Part shown: one piece after another, positions 1 to 14,000 of the stretch
Position numbering within the stretch: position 1 is the stretch's first letter
Layout: each line of letters starts with the position of its first letter
Assembly: GCA_002633005.1 (NCBI GenBank)
Contig: NMRA01000017.1
Location: forward strand, 218,443 to 278,442
DNA: 60,000 nt
Direction: 5' to 3'
Source: Phoronis australis
Taxonomy: Eukaryota; Phoronida; Phoronidae
Translations under genes and position numbers: made by a program
Notes under the pieces: generated by a model
The model's input: only the letters and a program-made list of their open reading frames with translations
What the model was told of the DNA's origin: nothing
Database searches by the model: none

Positions 1-1970
1 GGCTCAGTAGGCTAAGTTTAGTGTACAGAGTATTATACTTTCACGAATGACAGAAATATGCAATATTTCTAGCCCGACAAACAATGTTTCAGTAAACTTT
101 AACAGTTTACTAAACATGTCACGCTCTTAATGCTCTCAGCAGGGACCACCCTAGTAACACTGCAGAAGATCACAGAACTGACTAAGACACAAATAAGTGT
201 GATACTTTTAAAGAAATATCATTCCTGAAACAAAAAACTGTGGGACAAAAACAAAACAAATTTTGAAACGCATGCATGCAATACTTACATACCATGGGCT
301 TGCATTAATTAATAAGAAAAAGCAAATTGAACCCAATTTAACAGAGAAACACACACGCACCCTTGACATACAAAACACAGAAGATATCAATTTCATACTC
401 GGGATTAATCACTTATGAACGAAGAGGAAGCTCAAAAAGCATGCATCCAATAGTTACCCAATAGTTACCAAATAGTTACCCAATAGTTACCCAATCGTTA
501 CCCAATAGTTACTCAATAGTTACCCAATAGTTACCCAATAGTTACCCAATAGAAATTTTACATTAATTTAGAGAAATGACAAATTAAAGCCAGTTGAGCA
601 GAGAAACACACACCTTGACAAATAGAGGTATTGAACTCGACCTGCATTTTGGTTTCTGCAATGCATCGGAAAGGTTACGTCACTGCTGATCTGAGAGTTT
701 TTGCCATTTGAGGTGAGATTTGCAATTTGCCTACTTCTGAGTTTATTCGGTAGTTGTATGAGAAACTTTTCACTAATATATGAATTGTGCATCAAGTCTG
801 TTGGGCAAGATTTTGTTATCAAATGCAGTTGGTTAAAGTTGACCTTGATTCCACAGTTGTTGTACGGCAGCAATGTTGTTTCTGTTTTATGAGGCAGGAT
901 CCAATTTCAGTTTGTATAATTGTTTGTATAAATATATCTTTTTCAGTGAGGCATGGAAATATGTTGCGAACATTTTGTCCTGTCAGCACGCCATACCTTT
1001 TTGGTCACATAACGTGATCTAATGAATATAAGTCCAAAAAAATTTCTGGCGATCCACCGTTGACGATCTAGTAACATTAAGCCATTTTACATTTCAGTTT
1101 AGTGAGATTCTTTGCTATAAAGACATCCACAAAGACTTAGTATGCGCTTTTGTATTCACTAGTGTCTTTAATCATTTCTGTTTGTGTAGAGTACTTGTGC
1201 AGTCTTGTATCTTGTTGTTTATCGGACATGTGTATTTACCTAGAATGAGTAAATTGATAATACTATAACTAACTTGCCAATAAAGCGTTTCACTGCGCAA
1301 ATAATGTTGCAAAGGTGTGTAATTCTGTGTTTCAATCTGGTTCTGTTGCATTGTAAATGGTGTGTTATTGTTCTAGTCCAGGGTTGAAATCAGTGAATAA
1401 ACAATTTTGGCAAACTACTGGCATTTATACATCGAGTCCTGTTACTTAAGTGAAGGGAAAAGTAGGCAATTATGACTGCACAACACACGCGTTTACTCAC
1501 ATAAAACGCCTTGACCATTTCTTGCCCTTGAACAGGCTGAAATGAATGGGTCAGTGGTACATGATAACAAACATGAAGGCAGATAGCAGCAATGAAACCA
1601 TTCATTTATTTGCTTTATTTATTTTCTAGATGATAGCTTGTTCAGTCAGTGATTGCTTTCCAGTAAGATCTGCCCATAAAATTACACATCACAAAATTAC
1701 AAGTTGTACAATGGTAACAAACTTAATGAATGTATATTCACAACAAAAATGAAAAAAGAAAACTGTAATAACCAAGTATTTTCAAAAAATCACGACTTTT
1801 GAGGAATTTCAAAAACACGTTGTTTCAAGACAGAAAACATAATAATTTGATTCTGAAGACAAATTGATATTAAATTAATTCAACATAAAAGAATTTCCAC
1901 AAAATCCTGGTATTAAATGTTGTCTCTTGAAATTCTTTTAAAACTCCCAGAAACGTGGACATACAACTCA
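1..1970. other. Presumed intron of the otoferlin-like gene
   Basis: Apart from the 11-bp minisatellite this stretch is AT-rich with no reading frame I can support. The next C2D exon should lie here or beyond the left edge. A 36-base piece at 1501-1536 has good splice signals (tttcag, gtgagtaa) but no ferlin match. Confidence 0.5.
448..552. repeat. 11-bp minisatellite (CAATAGTTACC)
   Basis: About ten head-to-tail copies of caatagttacc with single-base variants (one with tcgtt, one with ttact). It lies near the left edge, in sequence expected to be an intron of the otoferlin-like gene. Confidence 0.9.
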
Positions 1971-1971
1971 C

Positions 1972-2052
1972 CACAAAATCTTTGTCAAACACCTCTAACA
2001 CCACAGAAGGCGTCTCCTCCACAATGTAATCCAGGCTAAAATGGTATACTAT
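1972..2052 (-). CDS. Otoferlin-like exon: C2D middle
   Basis: Twenty-seven codons reading [19 protein letters not shown], then EVFDKDFV. They align with otoferlin L-V-F-D-N-L-E-L-Y and I-I-V-I-E-I-Y-D-Q-D. The D-K-D pair of loop 3 is present, so both Ca2+ loops of C2D look complete. Acceptor ttttatag, donor gtgagttg. The next coding exon downstream, expected to complete C2D, was not identified with confidence. Confidence 0.85.
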
Positions 2053-5000
2053 CTATAAAACACGAAAAGCAAGTATGTTATATGCAAGAACTAAACTGAT
2101 ACTTAGGTCAACCTAAAAAAGAATGCTGAACCCTGATTATTGTCATCCAACACAATTAGTACGTGCCTGTAGAGAAGAAATGTGGAGCCTGATATTTGAA
2201 GGGAGGAGGAGCTGTGGAGCCTGAGGTTTGAAGGGGGAGGAGCTGTGGAGCTTGAGGTTTGAAGGGGGAGGAGCTGTGGAGCTTGAGGTTTGAAGGGGGG
2301 AGGAGCTGTGNNNNNNNNNNNNNNNNNNNNNNNNNNNNNNNNNNNNNNNNNNNNNNNNNNNNNNNNNNNNNNNNNNNNNNNNNNNNNNNNNNNNNNNNNN
2401 NNNNNNNNNNNNNNNNNNNNNNNNNNNNNNNNNNNNNNNNNNNNNNNNNNNNNNNNNNNATATTAAATCAATTACAATAAAACATGCCCATAAACTCACC
2501 ACTTCAAAGTCAATAACAAGGTCAGCGTTCAGTATACTGCCATGGCTCAACTTATCAGCTGGTCACATGCATCCATTTTCTTGAATGGACACACTCAATA
2601 TACAGAAAAACAGCAGAGCACACCCTTTCAATGTATGACCACAAGGGGGCTCTCCTGACAAGAGAGTTCAGCTTAGTAAGTACAAATACCATACGCTTTA
2701 ATATTCAAATATCATTTTAGTTAGGCCTCTATTTAACAAAACATTGTGTTTTCAGATGATTCACCGACCTTCTTCAGAACAACTGTCTCGTTCCATGTGG
2801 GACAGAGGGTGGCCTTCAGGTAGTGTGACCGTCCACTGGCCTTGCTGCAGAACACACGCACGTATGGGTCAGATAAACCATTCAAATCTGAGCCCAAAAG
2901 GCCACGCGCCTGGTACAGGTGAGCACGAAGCTCAAACTTGTGACACTCTACAGCAAACGACAAACACACAATAAATGACAGCATACCTTCCTTTCCATAG
3001 AACAGTTGGCCTTGGGTTCAGACAAGCTAATTTCGGTTTAGACCTGTTACAAATATAATCTGGATTTAGGAAAAAACTCTCCGGGGCTTAAGCAATAATG
3101 AAATGCAGGTCCTTCTCTTAAGCACAAAAATCACATCTGATCAAAGTAAAGAACAATTGAGACTGCTTGTATCATGGTAACAAAAGTTACAGTACGTGTC
3201 AAAAGAAATCAGGACAAAATACCATTGTTCCACGATGATGGGTATTAGGAATGAGCTGTTGAGACAGATCAGCCAAGCTACCCTGATGGTGAAGTCCACT
3301 AGCATTAGGTTGAAATGACGACATACTGCTCAGTTGCCATGACTCAGAATTACGCGTCATTTTTGTCTGATTTATCTGGTGTCAACCACTGATAGATCAA
3401 AGGCTCACTGTTGTCAAAAAGTTGGTTAACTTTTTTCACCTTTAATGATTTTATTCCTACCTGAGTACACTAGCTGCAAGGGAGGGTCGACCTTGAGGTT
3501 TTTCTTTGATTTGATTAAAGCATTTGATGAGAAGTATCCAGCCGGCAGTCCTTTTGTGTAAGTAGACCGATGTTTGTCCAGGCCCAACCATAGGTAAACG
3601 AACAGTTTGGCTTGAAGAACCCAGCCTTTCTTCCGTGTGGCATCTTTACCAGCCAACTGAAGATAAATGAGAGGTCCAGATTACAAACACTGGCCATGAC
3701 ATACAGAGTAGACATGATTCAATGGTTACATGGAAGTCGTTATTAGGAGGATGTTTTGGGTTATAATTCACTCAGCATGTTGTTGCAAGAGGTCAGACTG
3801 TTGACGACATTAACAATTGAAATAAAACATAACGTAAACAAACTTTGCATACCAAGGTCGAATGACGCATTGATGCACTGCAAATTTCACAAACAACAGT
3901 CTTGTGACTTATAAATTGTTTAAATATTCTGTAATTAATTATTGCACATCATGAAAATCTCCAATATTTGAACTTCATGCAGACTTCCATTATTGGTTTA
4001 TTCAAATTTGCTCCCTTGCCACTGAATATGTGGTCAGCCTCAACATGAGATGTAATCCCGTTGTGCATGTCACAAGTATCGCTTTGCCTTCAGAAGTAAA
4101 TATAGTAGTGACTTTGCTCCTGAAACTTCAAGAAAAAACGTATTCTTCCAAAAAATAAATTTGGTTTAACACAGAATGAACCGATTGCCAACCTGCTCCT
4201 CACACCAGAAGATGTAATCTCTATAGTGCGTGGATCACTTCCAGATACCGAGATTGTACAACAGCAGGAGAGATGGGCAACAAAGCGCCTCATAGAGCAA
4301 GGATGGCAATACGGAGATGCAGCAAAAACTCGTATCAATGGAAAAGATCGAAAAGTGTGTAACCAGTACGAGCTTGGTTGCATCTCCAAATTTACATTGC
4401 GTGCGATACTGGAAGGAGGAGAGCCAGAGACTATCCCGGTGCCTACCCTCTGACGTCACCACAGAAACAGAAACAGAAACAGAATGAAAGACTGGCTGAC
4501 AGTCTCCGTAAGTGTTGATTTCAACAACATAGTCTTTTTAAATGCACTGCAAAAGCTAACAGAGTACAATTCCCCCCCGTGACAACTGGTTTCTATAGCG
4601 CACCTTACTGTTTTCAATACGTGAAGTAAATTAAGGGTGGTAAGGCACTTACAGCTGACTAGCTTTCAGACACACAATGGGAAAATTTGAACACTAAGTC
4701 CGAAGAGGAATTCAGTTGAACATAAAGTAACAAACAAACTAGTGGCCTGCAAGCTTACACTGGTTTATGGCTTTGGAAGTCATCATGGCTATTCATTGAA
4801 AACAGTACTTGACAAATAATTGACCTATAATTTTCTGTGTGGATGATTCACAAAGGGATATCAGCACTGGTAGGGGTGGATAAAAGCTACCCTAGCTAGT
4901 TTTCTGGCCCCTATGGCATGTTTACGTCATGCCTACAGTATACAAATGGACCAATCTAGAGGGTGATAGCAGGTGATATAGACCGAGGGACAGCAATGAG

Positions 5001-8000
5001 GCTGTGGGCAACATTGTTCCCTCAAGGTCCATATGACTAGTACAACATTGCTCCCTCAAGGTCCATATGACCAGTACAACGTTGCTCCCTCAAGGTCCAT
5101 ATGACCAGTACAACATTGCTCTTTCAAGGCCCATATGACCAGTACAACATTGCTCCCTCAAGGTCCATATGACCAATACATCCAAAGGGTCATGCGCAAC
5201 ATTGCTCTTTAAAGGTCCATATGACCAATACACCCAAATGGTCAGTTTGTTTTAATGCATGACCAATGCTTCTTTCCTCTCATATTTTTGTCTCGTTAGA
5301 TTAGCTCGCTTTGATCGGCTTTGGTGACCTGACATCGTCTGCTCGCTTCCTGGTCAGTGTTTATGGTTTCTACAGTGCCTGATTGGTCAGATCAAGACTA
5401 TTGACATCTGACGTCAGAGTGACATGAATGAAAAGTGATATTACATGGTCAGGTGAGTCATTATTACACTATATCCGAAGCCATTGTACAGAATTTCATG
5501 AGAGAATGAAAGTGTCATTGGTTGATGTGTAATGAAACAGATTATGTTCATTTCTGTACTACGGTAAACACATTTATTCTACATCTCACCTTGAGCAGCA
5601 GTATTTGCACTTTGCCACAATCTTTTCCTCTTTCTTCCTCCACGGCAGAGTAAAGGATATCCTTGGATGGCACTCTTGCAGAGGCCACCCTCTTGCCAGC
5701 ACAGATCATCCAAATGAACACGTCTGGCAGTGCATGTTGAGGCTGTTTGCAGACAGAGTTTAGAAACACGATTAAGAATTTAGTGTGCCAGACTGGTGTT
5801 ATTTATCGCAGTTAATAACTGAATTTTTTCAATCAAAGCACTTAGTTAAGCAGTAATTGCATTGTGGAAACCAACGAATGGTCCCTAGATCTTCCTTATC
5901 GTAGATTGTGGACAGGCTCGCAGTCACCTCACAAAGTACAGGGAAAAATGACTTTGCTGCATGTGTGAGGTGTGCCCTGAATGGAGATCAAAATGTACAG
6001 ATTGTCAGATGAACAGTTATAGACAGTAGGTTACTACCATGCACCAAATGGTATCATGTAAGTACTAAATAAATTCCTCCGTCCATAATAAACAAGACCA
6101 CTAAAAATTCTTTGGGCATAGACAAAAATTTACCTCGTGAACATTTTAGGCCTCCTTACAACATAACGTCCCACATCCGGCTGCTCAACAGCCATCAGTG
6201 TGAGGATAGCTGCCAGTACAAGGAAGCCGAAAACTTTGACGAGGTAAATTTCCACCACCTACACTAAAGCAATTTTAGTGGTAGGTATTGTACAACATAT
6301 AAAGTAACCTTTAACATACCAGTACTCGTCACAATTTTGTAAGATTTATGTTCAATTTCAATGACACTACATTTTTCCAAACTATTTTAGTCAGCCGGCC
6401 ATTGAAGTCCTCTAAATGAAGTTTGACGGCAAAGTTATGGTAGAAGCAAAAAACACATATCATAACCACTGATGCACGGTTCGGGAGGTTGTCAAGCTCA
6501 AACTTTCAAATTAACAAAGTTAATCGTGTTTTAAGCTTAGCAACACCCCGAAACTTTAACAGCGGATAACTCCAACTTATTCTGGGCATAGTTGCCAGCT
6601 TCAAACACGATTTTTACCTCAAACCTGAAACTAATGATTTTAGCTGGAAAAATATCTGGTTACCATGACGGTAACGGTGTATAATGCAGCTTAGAAACCC
6701 CTTAGTTTCAAGGGAAGGTCACATCAAGGACTCTGAGCAAGGTTGCCCGACTTTTCCATCAACCATAAAATTATACAGTTAGACGAACTTACCTTAAGTG
6801 AAGGATGACTGTAATTTTATGTATCCCCAGAATTCCCCCAGAGTGCTAACATGAGATACGGACATGCGCAAAGCGGACCATTCTTTAAAGCTCTTCTGTG
6901 ATCAAGAGAGTGCTAACAGGGTGGGATGTGGAGGGCATGTTAGCACTCTGGGGGAATTCTGGGGATACATAAAATTACAGTCATCCTTCACTTAAGGTAA
7001 GTTCGTCTAACTGTATAATTNAAGCACTTAGTTAAGCAGTAATTGCATTGTGGAAACCAATGAATGGACCCTAGATCTTCCTTATCGTAGATTGTGGACA
7101 GGCTCACAGTCACCTCACAAAGTACAGGGAAAAAATGACTTTGCTGCAAGTGTGAGGTCTGCCCTGAATGGAGATCAAAATGTACAGATTGTCAGATGAT
7201 CAGTTATAGACAGTAGGTTACTACCATGCACCAAATGGTATCATATAAGTACTAAATAAATTCCTCCATCCATAATAAACAAGACCACTAAAAATTCTTT
7301 GGGCATAGACAAAAATTTACCTCGTGAACATTTTAGGCCTCCTTATACCATAACGTCCCACATCCGGCTGCTCAACAGCCATTAGTGTGAGGATGGCTGC
7401 CAGTACAAGAAAGCCGAAAACTTTGACGAGGTAAATTTCCACCACCTACACTAAAGCAATTTTAGTGGTAGGTATTGTACAACATATAAAGTAACCTTTA
7501 ACATGCCAGTACTCGTCACAATTTTGTAAGATTTATGTTCAATTTCAATGACACTACATTTTTCCAAACTATTTTAGTCAGCCGGCCATTGAAGTCCTCT
7601 AAATGAAGTTTGACAGCAAAGTTATGGTAGAAGCAAACAACACACATCATAACTACTGATGCACGATTCGAGAGGTTGTCAAGCTTAAACTTTCAAATTA
7701 ACAAAGTTAATTGTGTTTTAAGCTTAGCAACACCCCGAAACTTTAACAGCGGATAACTCCAACTTATTCTGGGCATAGTTGTCAGCTTCTAACACGATTT
7801 TTACCTCAAACCTGAAACTAATGATTTTAGCTGGAAAAATATCTGGTTACCATGACGGTAACGGTGTATAATGCAATGCCTGGTGGTATACTTATAATAC
7901 ATAACCTCAACTAAAACAAATCAAATCGGGTATTAGTTGAAAGAGCAAAAATCCAATTCACTGCAATCAATTTAACATATAACCACATACAATACATGGA

Positions 8001-11000
8001 AGTCAGAAAGGTAGTGCCACCAAATACCGCACAGCGCCCCCTGCCATCACAGAATAATGCAAAGCAGACTGCAGGGGACACCATGAGCATCGGGACAACA
8101 CCAAAAATAGCTTAGCAAACAAGAACTGAATACGTCCCATGCTGCAATTAACTGATTAAGAAGACACAAATGATTACAAAAACGAAATTAAACAAAGATG
8201 CAAACCTCAGCAGCAATCTTTTGAAGTTTTTTCTGGACTTCTCTAGCTTCCTCCAGCATCTCTTCAATTTTCATCTCCTTTAACTCCGCTCTTGTCTTAC
8301 GCAGCTTTTTGCAAATTGCAGTCTACAAGAAATTTAAACTTTTATAATATTTATATTATAGTATTTAAAATACCAATAATAATAAAAACAGAAATAATAA
8401 TAATAATAATAATAACATAAATGGCTAAAGAGAGCTCAAAAATAAACCAAAAATAGATGTTACATTTCAAAGCCTTCCTTGAACGGACATTTGTTATTTC
8501 ATGCGTATTTGGATTAGCCCAACAGTCCCAGTAGTAATTTACCAACATAAGAGAACACGTGACTGCCATCTTGTGAAATGCAACGGGCTTCTTAAATATC
8601 CATAAGTAACCTCCGTTGTCTGGTACCAGTAAGATTAATAAAACATTAATTGTTCTTTGAGTAACTTATGAGCATTAAGACAATTTCCCAAGTTTTGAAT
8701 AGTAGTCTGGTCTGAGTTTTATTGAAGGAATGCATTTGATGAAGAGTACCATCAAAACTTCCCAGTTTGGTAGAGTCTATCAAATTTGGCAAACCATTGA
8801 ATTTTCTTGATTTTAAAAATTGGAACAAGGACAATTTCAAGGATCATCCTATTTCACAGAAATCACACGCTACATTTTGTATCAAATCTGAAAATAGACT
8901 AGGGCTACAGAATTCAGCTCTTGGTGATTAATAATTACTGATAATGGTCTCAATTCTTGAACTTTTGCCAACAAAGTGGGATATTTTTATCATTTTCTAG
9001 TTTGCTATTGTTGCAATAAAAATGGGACACTGACAGGGGGTTACATGACAACATTACTAAGCCACGACCATATGCCAGGACCGTGCACGCAAATAGCTGC
9101 GATGTGAAAAATCTGGGCACCGACAAGGCGACAAAAGCGATATTGTCCAGAGATATTGTAAAAGGGCATTCTGAATGTGTTATCAATATGTTTTACGCCA
9201 GAAAGTTGGATAAGTTGATCAAATATAGAATCGGCAGAAACATTGGTGTTTTATCATCACATCTCATCTATGGATTACATGGTTTACCATCAGTAGTTAA
9301 AACAATATGGCAACAACAGGTATGTGAGACTGTTAATCACTTTCTGGCCCCTCAAAAAGTGGTTTACATGATACAAAGATTTTTAGGTTTGTCATCGTAA
9401 TAATTAATCACTGAATGATTTCCAATTCGTACACAAAGTCAGAGATGTTTCAAACTGATGACGTATTACCGCAAAACTGAAGCAATTCTAAAATTTTGTG
9501 CATTGGTATTTGCAATCTTTCTCATAATTCTTACCTAGGAAGGTAAGCAATGAACATTTATAAAATTTGGTAAAACAATTTATAACTCTTCATTGCCCCA
9601 AACTGGAGAATTTTACTCTTAGACTAACACTTGAATTAGAATGTGCATGACCCTAATCTTTAAAGAATTCCTTAAAGAAATGTCATTCCAGTCAGAAAAT
9701 GTATTATTCCTGAATTCATCTCAATTATAAGAATGGACAATTTTAAGGGAAACCTTTATGTTGAAGCTCATAACAAATCGTAATGCAGTTTTCATGAACA
9801 AGTTGCTGTATTATCAGGATGAAAAATGACAATGGCAAAAATGAAATATTTAGGCATTCATGACTCCAATTACTAGGTAAAATGAGAGGATCAATTTTTG
9901 ATTTGACGCTAAAGTGTACTCAGACTCAGCAAAAGGTTTGGTGCAAATTTAAGGATTTTGACTTGAATTGACGGAAAACTTGTATGCCTGATGTTTGCCA
10001 GCCATTCTTGGAATACTGCCGGATCCAGTGTGATCGGATTCGTTATAAAACTTAAAACCAGAATCACGGCAGGAGACTACAACAGATGGAATGCAAAAAG
10101 CATAAAAATGTCTTCAGCAGCCAACTTATTGCATATCAAAGCAACTATTTCATGTGCAAATACTTATGGCATGCGCATACACCAACTGTATACGCAAAAG
10201 GCTCTTGAACCAAACAACGTGCTATCAGAAGCTTCTATTGCTGGCGATACTTGCTGGTTTAATTTGATCAACACAAAGCCAAACAATCGCTCATGGCATA
10301 ATTGCCAGCTGAAATGACAGCTCACCACTTTACGAATATACATGGACATGCGCTCTTTATCCAGCGGAGTAATCCCCACACTTTGGTGGCGTTGTTGCTC
10401 TGATATGACGTCCACAAATGCCTTGCAGTCACTTGACACCTTCATCATCAAATCCTTCAACAGTAACCTGGGACTACATCCGTCCAGTTCTCTTACCAGA
10501 AGCTCCTCAATCACATTCAAGTTCATCTCCTGAAATGAGTTAAACACACATATTATGTGTGGTGACTTAACAGTACGTAAAAAATCGCATCAGTTCATGC
10601 CCAATACGGCTGAAGGCTTGACATGTACAACATCTTCTTAGAAAAAGCTGCAACAAGACTATCGGTCGCTATGTCCATTGACCAGGCAAATGCATGCTAC
10701 ATATCATGGCATACCTTCTGTAAAATGACCGTAATACTTTCAAAACTTACCTGCAATCTGGACATATTTACTTTGAATATTCCAAAGGCAAACAAAATAA
10801 TTATATCTCAAATATTATAACTCTTGCGCCTGAAAACCTTTCATCAGTGTTTACTTCCATGAAATAAAATTATCATATTTCCATATATGGCCCATGCCCA
10901 TAAATGGATCACAACCTAAATAAGGCGTACATGCCCATAAATGGAGCACAAGCTAAACTGGAGGTCTTCTGTGACTTTATCAAGTTTATAATCTTGGTCT

Positions 11001-14000
11001 GTGCAATGTCGTTCTAGGACCAGGTTTCTGAGATACTGTGCGCTGGAGTCACTTTCACAATACTAAATTACGACTTCAATGAGTTGGAATCTGGAAAATT
11101 TATAGTTATTTCCAAGTCTTGAAAGCGCTAGTACCTGGAACACATGCAAACCAGCCAATAAAATTCAAGTAAATGTAAAATATCACAAATCAGACTTTTA
11201 TTGACGTGAAACTTGTATGTTGACCATAAATAATAGCATGTGACATAACGTGCAAACCTTTAAGCACAGATTTAAGTGTTACTTGTTGAAAATTTGAAGC
11301 ATGGACATCGCTGACGAGTACAGGACATCTCTGATGGGTATACATGGGTATCACTGACTATACACACGGGTATCACTGACGGGTACACATGGGTATCACT
11401 GACAGTTACACAAGGGTATCACTGACGGGTACACATGGGTATCACTGACAGGTACACATAGGTAGCACTGACAGGTACACATAGGTATCACTGACGGGTA
11501 CACATAGGTATCACTGACGGGTACACATAGGTATCACTGACGGGTACACATGGGTATCACTGATGGTTACACATGGGTATCACTGACGGGTACACATAGG
11601 TATCACTGACGGGTACACATGGGTAGCACTGACAGGTACACATTAGGTATCACTGACGGGTACACATGGGTATCACTGACAGGTACACATAGATATCACT
11701 GACGGTACACATGGGTATCTGACAGGTACACATGGGTATCTGACAGGTACACATGGGTATCTGACAGGTACACATGGGTATCTGACAGGTACACATGGGT
11801 ATCTGACAGGTACACATGGGTATCTGACAGGTACACAATAGGTATCACTGACGGTTACACTTGGGCATCACTGGGTCATGGGTTTCATGATCATGGGGGC
11901 CAAAGAAGTCGAGGGGTTTTGAACTACACGTACTTATGTTATAAATAAGCAGCAACTCTTACCATGTTATCAATAATGCGGTTTAACATATTCACAGTAT
12001 ACATTCGCCGACGCTGGTCTTCAAATTTTGCTTTTACAAAAACACAAGGCTTTGTGTCATTGTACGGCATATGGTAATAAATCCTACAAAACATCATAAC
12101 AAGTACTTTGAAATATCCCCTACTTTGGCATATCATTTCCCAGTTAGAAACGATATACAACATGATTACAAAAATCAATTGCAAGACTCCGCTTGTTGCC
12201 TTCAAACCCAGATTAGATGAGTATATGACACTCAGAGCATTACACTGCAGCTCTGCTCAGGTAAGAACTCTTGTCAAGCATATACTGGTATTCATTCTCT
12301 CAGTTAAACTTTGTTAATCAAGTAATGTTATGCTGTGACCCAAAACGGTGACCGTGCCGCATAATTATTCATTAAATATATTGATAAGCGGTAAATAGAT
12401 TTCTCAGACCTTCAAGTATTTCCATCTGATATCAGTCTTGAATAATCAAAATCAAACAGATTTGAGCATTTTACTAGTTTTCACTTTACAAATCTTTAAA
12501 AAAATTAGTTAGTTCACTAGGTACAAACCAACTGAATTCTTATTTGGTATTACATATCAATCATAAGAGAAACATACACCCAATCTAACTGGGTGTATAA
12601 TTTATTTATTGAATATGTGTTGCTATAATATAAAGCTTAAAATACAAAAGAAAATATAACAAAAAATATTGTATCCTCAGTTTGGTATTAAATGAAGGAA
12701 TTTGAAAAATGCCTTCATTAGCTTGTCATCCATGAACAAGAGAAGTTCTCATTAAGTTAAAACAATTAGACTGCCTTATTCGTCAGGTTTCACCATTTTT
12801 GAAATTAATTCGCTTTTGATACGAAAACATGTATCACTTTCTCACAACGTTGAAGTCTATGATGCCTTTGTTCTAAATGTGATTTTGATCACTAGTTTAC
12901 ACTAAGCTTACACCATGGAGATTCAATACATTCATGGACATGTCAAAGAACAATTCAAAGAGTCAACAATACAAAGCGGTTGTACACCAAGTTGCAGGTG
13001 CACCCATTCGAGAGTCATGCAAGGGGTTTAGGTTGTATAGCTATGGATGACAAATGCCTGGATAGAAATGACAAGATGTACTCCTGCGTGGGCATGAAAA
13101 AAATGGACACCAAACATAAGTAAAATGATGTGGCCTACTGGTCTTCTGTTTCTGGAATCATTGGGTAGGTGGTGCTGTAGCTATTCTTTGGCTCCTCTGT
13201 TTTGCCTTTCCTTGGCTTCTTGGCCTCTCCTTCACTGTCGTCATCTTCATTGTCACCAAATAGGACAGGAACATCCACGTGCACTACACCGTCCATCTGG
13301 TTGCCAAAGTTTCCTGAAAAGTCCAAGCCACAAGGTCTAATCTCCTCATTAGGACTCAAGATTAAGAACTTTTTGAATAACCAATCCTGCCACCCAATTT
13401 GAGTACAAATTTGTAAGTTTGTTCGACGTGTGTCATAGAATTGACCACATTTTGAGTTGCGTTTCGAGTAGTGAGATTAGAAGCCAGGCCGTGTAAAAAC
13501 ATATTGCAAGCAGTTGTGCACTTATTGCAACTTTCTCATCATTACAGACAGGAAGCGTCCATGTGTGGACCTCAGTGAAACACTGCAACAGCGGCGATCA
13601 CCGACAACCTATACATACAACAATGTGGAATTGCTTACCAATACTAATCTCAAACTGTATAGGCTTGCCAGCTAGTTTAGCGTCAATCATGGTAGCATGC
13701 AGGAATGAACAGTACAGCAAGAAGTCTGCAGGTGGCCCGGCAGCCATCTAAGAAAAAATAAAAAGGATGTGACAACACTTCAGCCTTGATATCCCTTGTT
13801 TTACTAAGTGCCTTAATCAGGGCTTGGAATGACCAATGACAAAAAAAGCGGAAACTTTTACGGCCCAAATCCCGCGCGCTACCCAGCCTTGAAATGGTCG
13901 ATGTGAACCTTTCCCCGACAAAAATCGGGAGGACTAAAAAAAAAAAAAAAACGTTACCACCATCAGTAGCATGCGTCTGCCTCCTTTTAGCTCGTCCTTA

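Noticed and set aside
1501-1536. Possible 36-base exon with tttcag acceptor and gtgagtaa donor
   Set aside because: None of its three frames resembles the expected next segment of C2D.
2500-2536. Possible 37-base otoferlin-like exon ([12 protein letters not shown]) with cag acceptor and gtgagttt donor
   Set aside because: Its length breaks the phase between the flanking exons 2769-2947 and 1972-2052, which already join perfectly. It would introduce a stop in the required frame.
11650-11838. Open frame reading MCTCQIP repeatedly
   Set aside because: It is the minus-strand reading of an intronic minisatellite with 21-bp units, with no sign of being a gene.
11302-11870. Could the regular array be a CRISPR?
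   Set aside because: The units are contiguous without unique spacers, and the genome is clearly eukaryotic.
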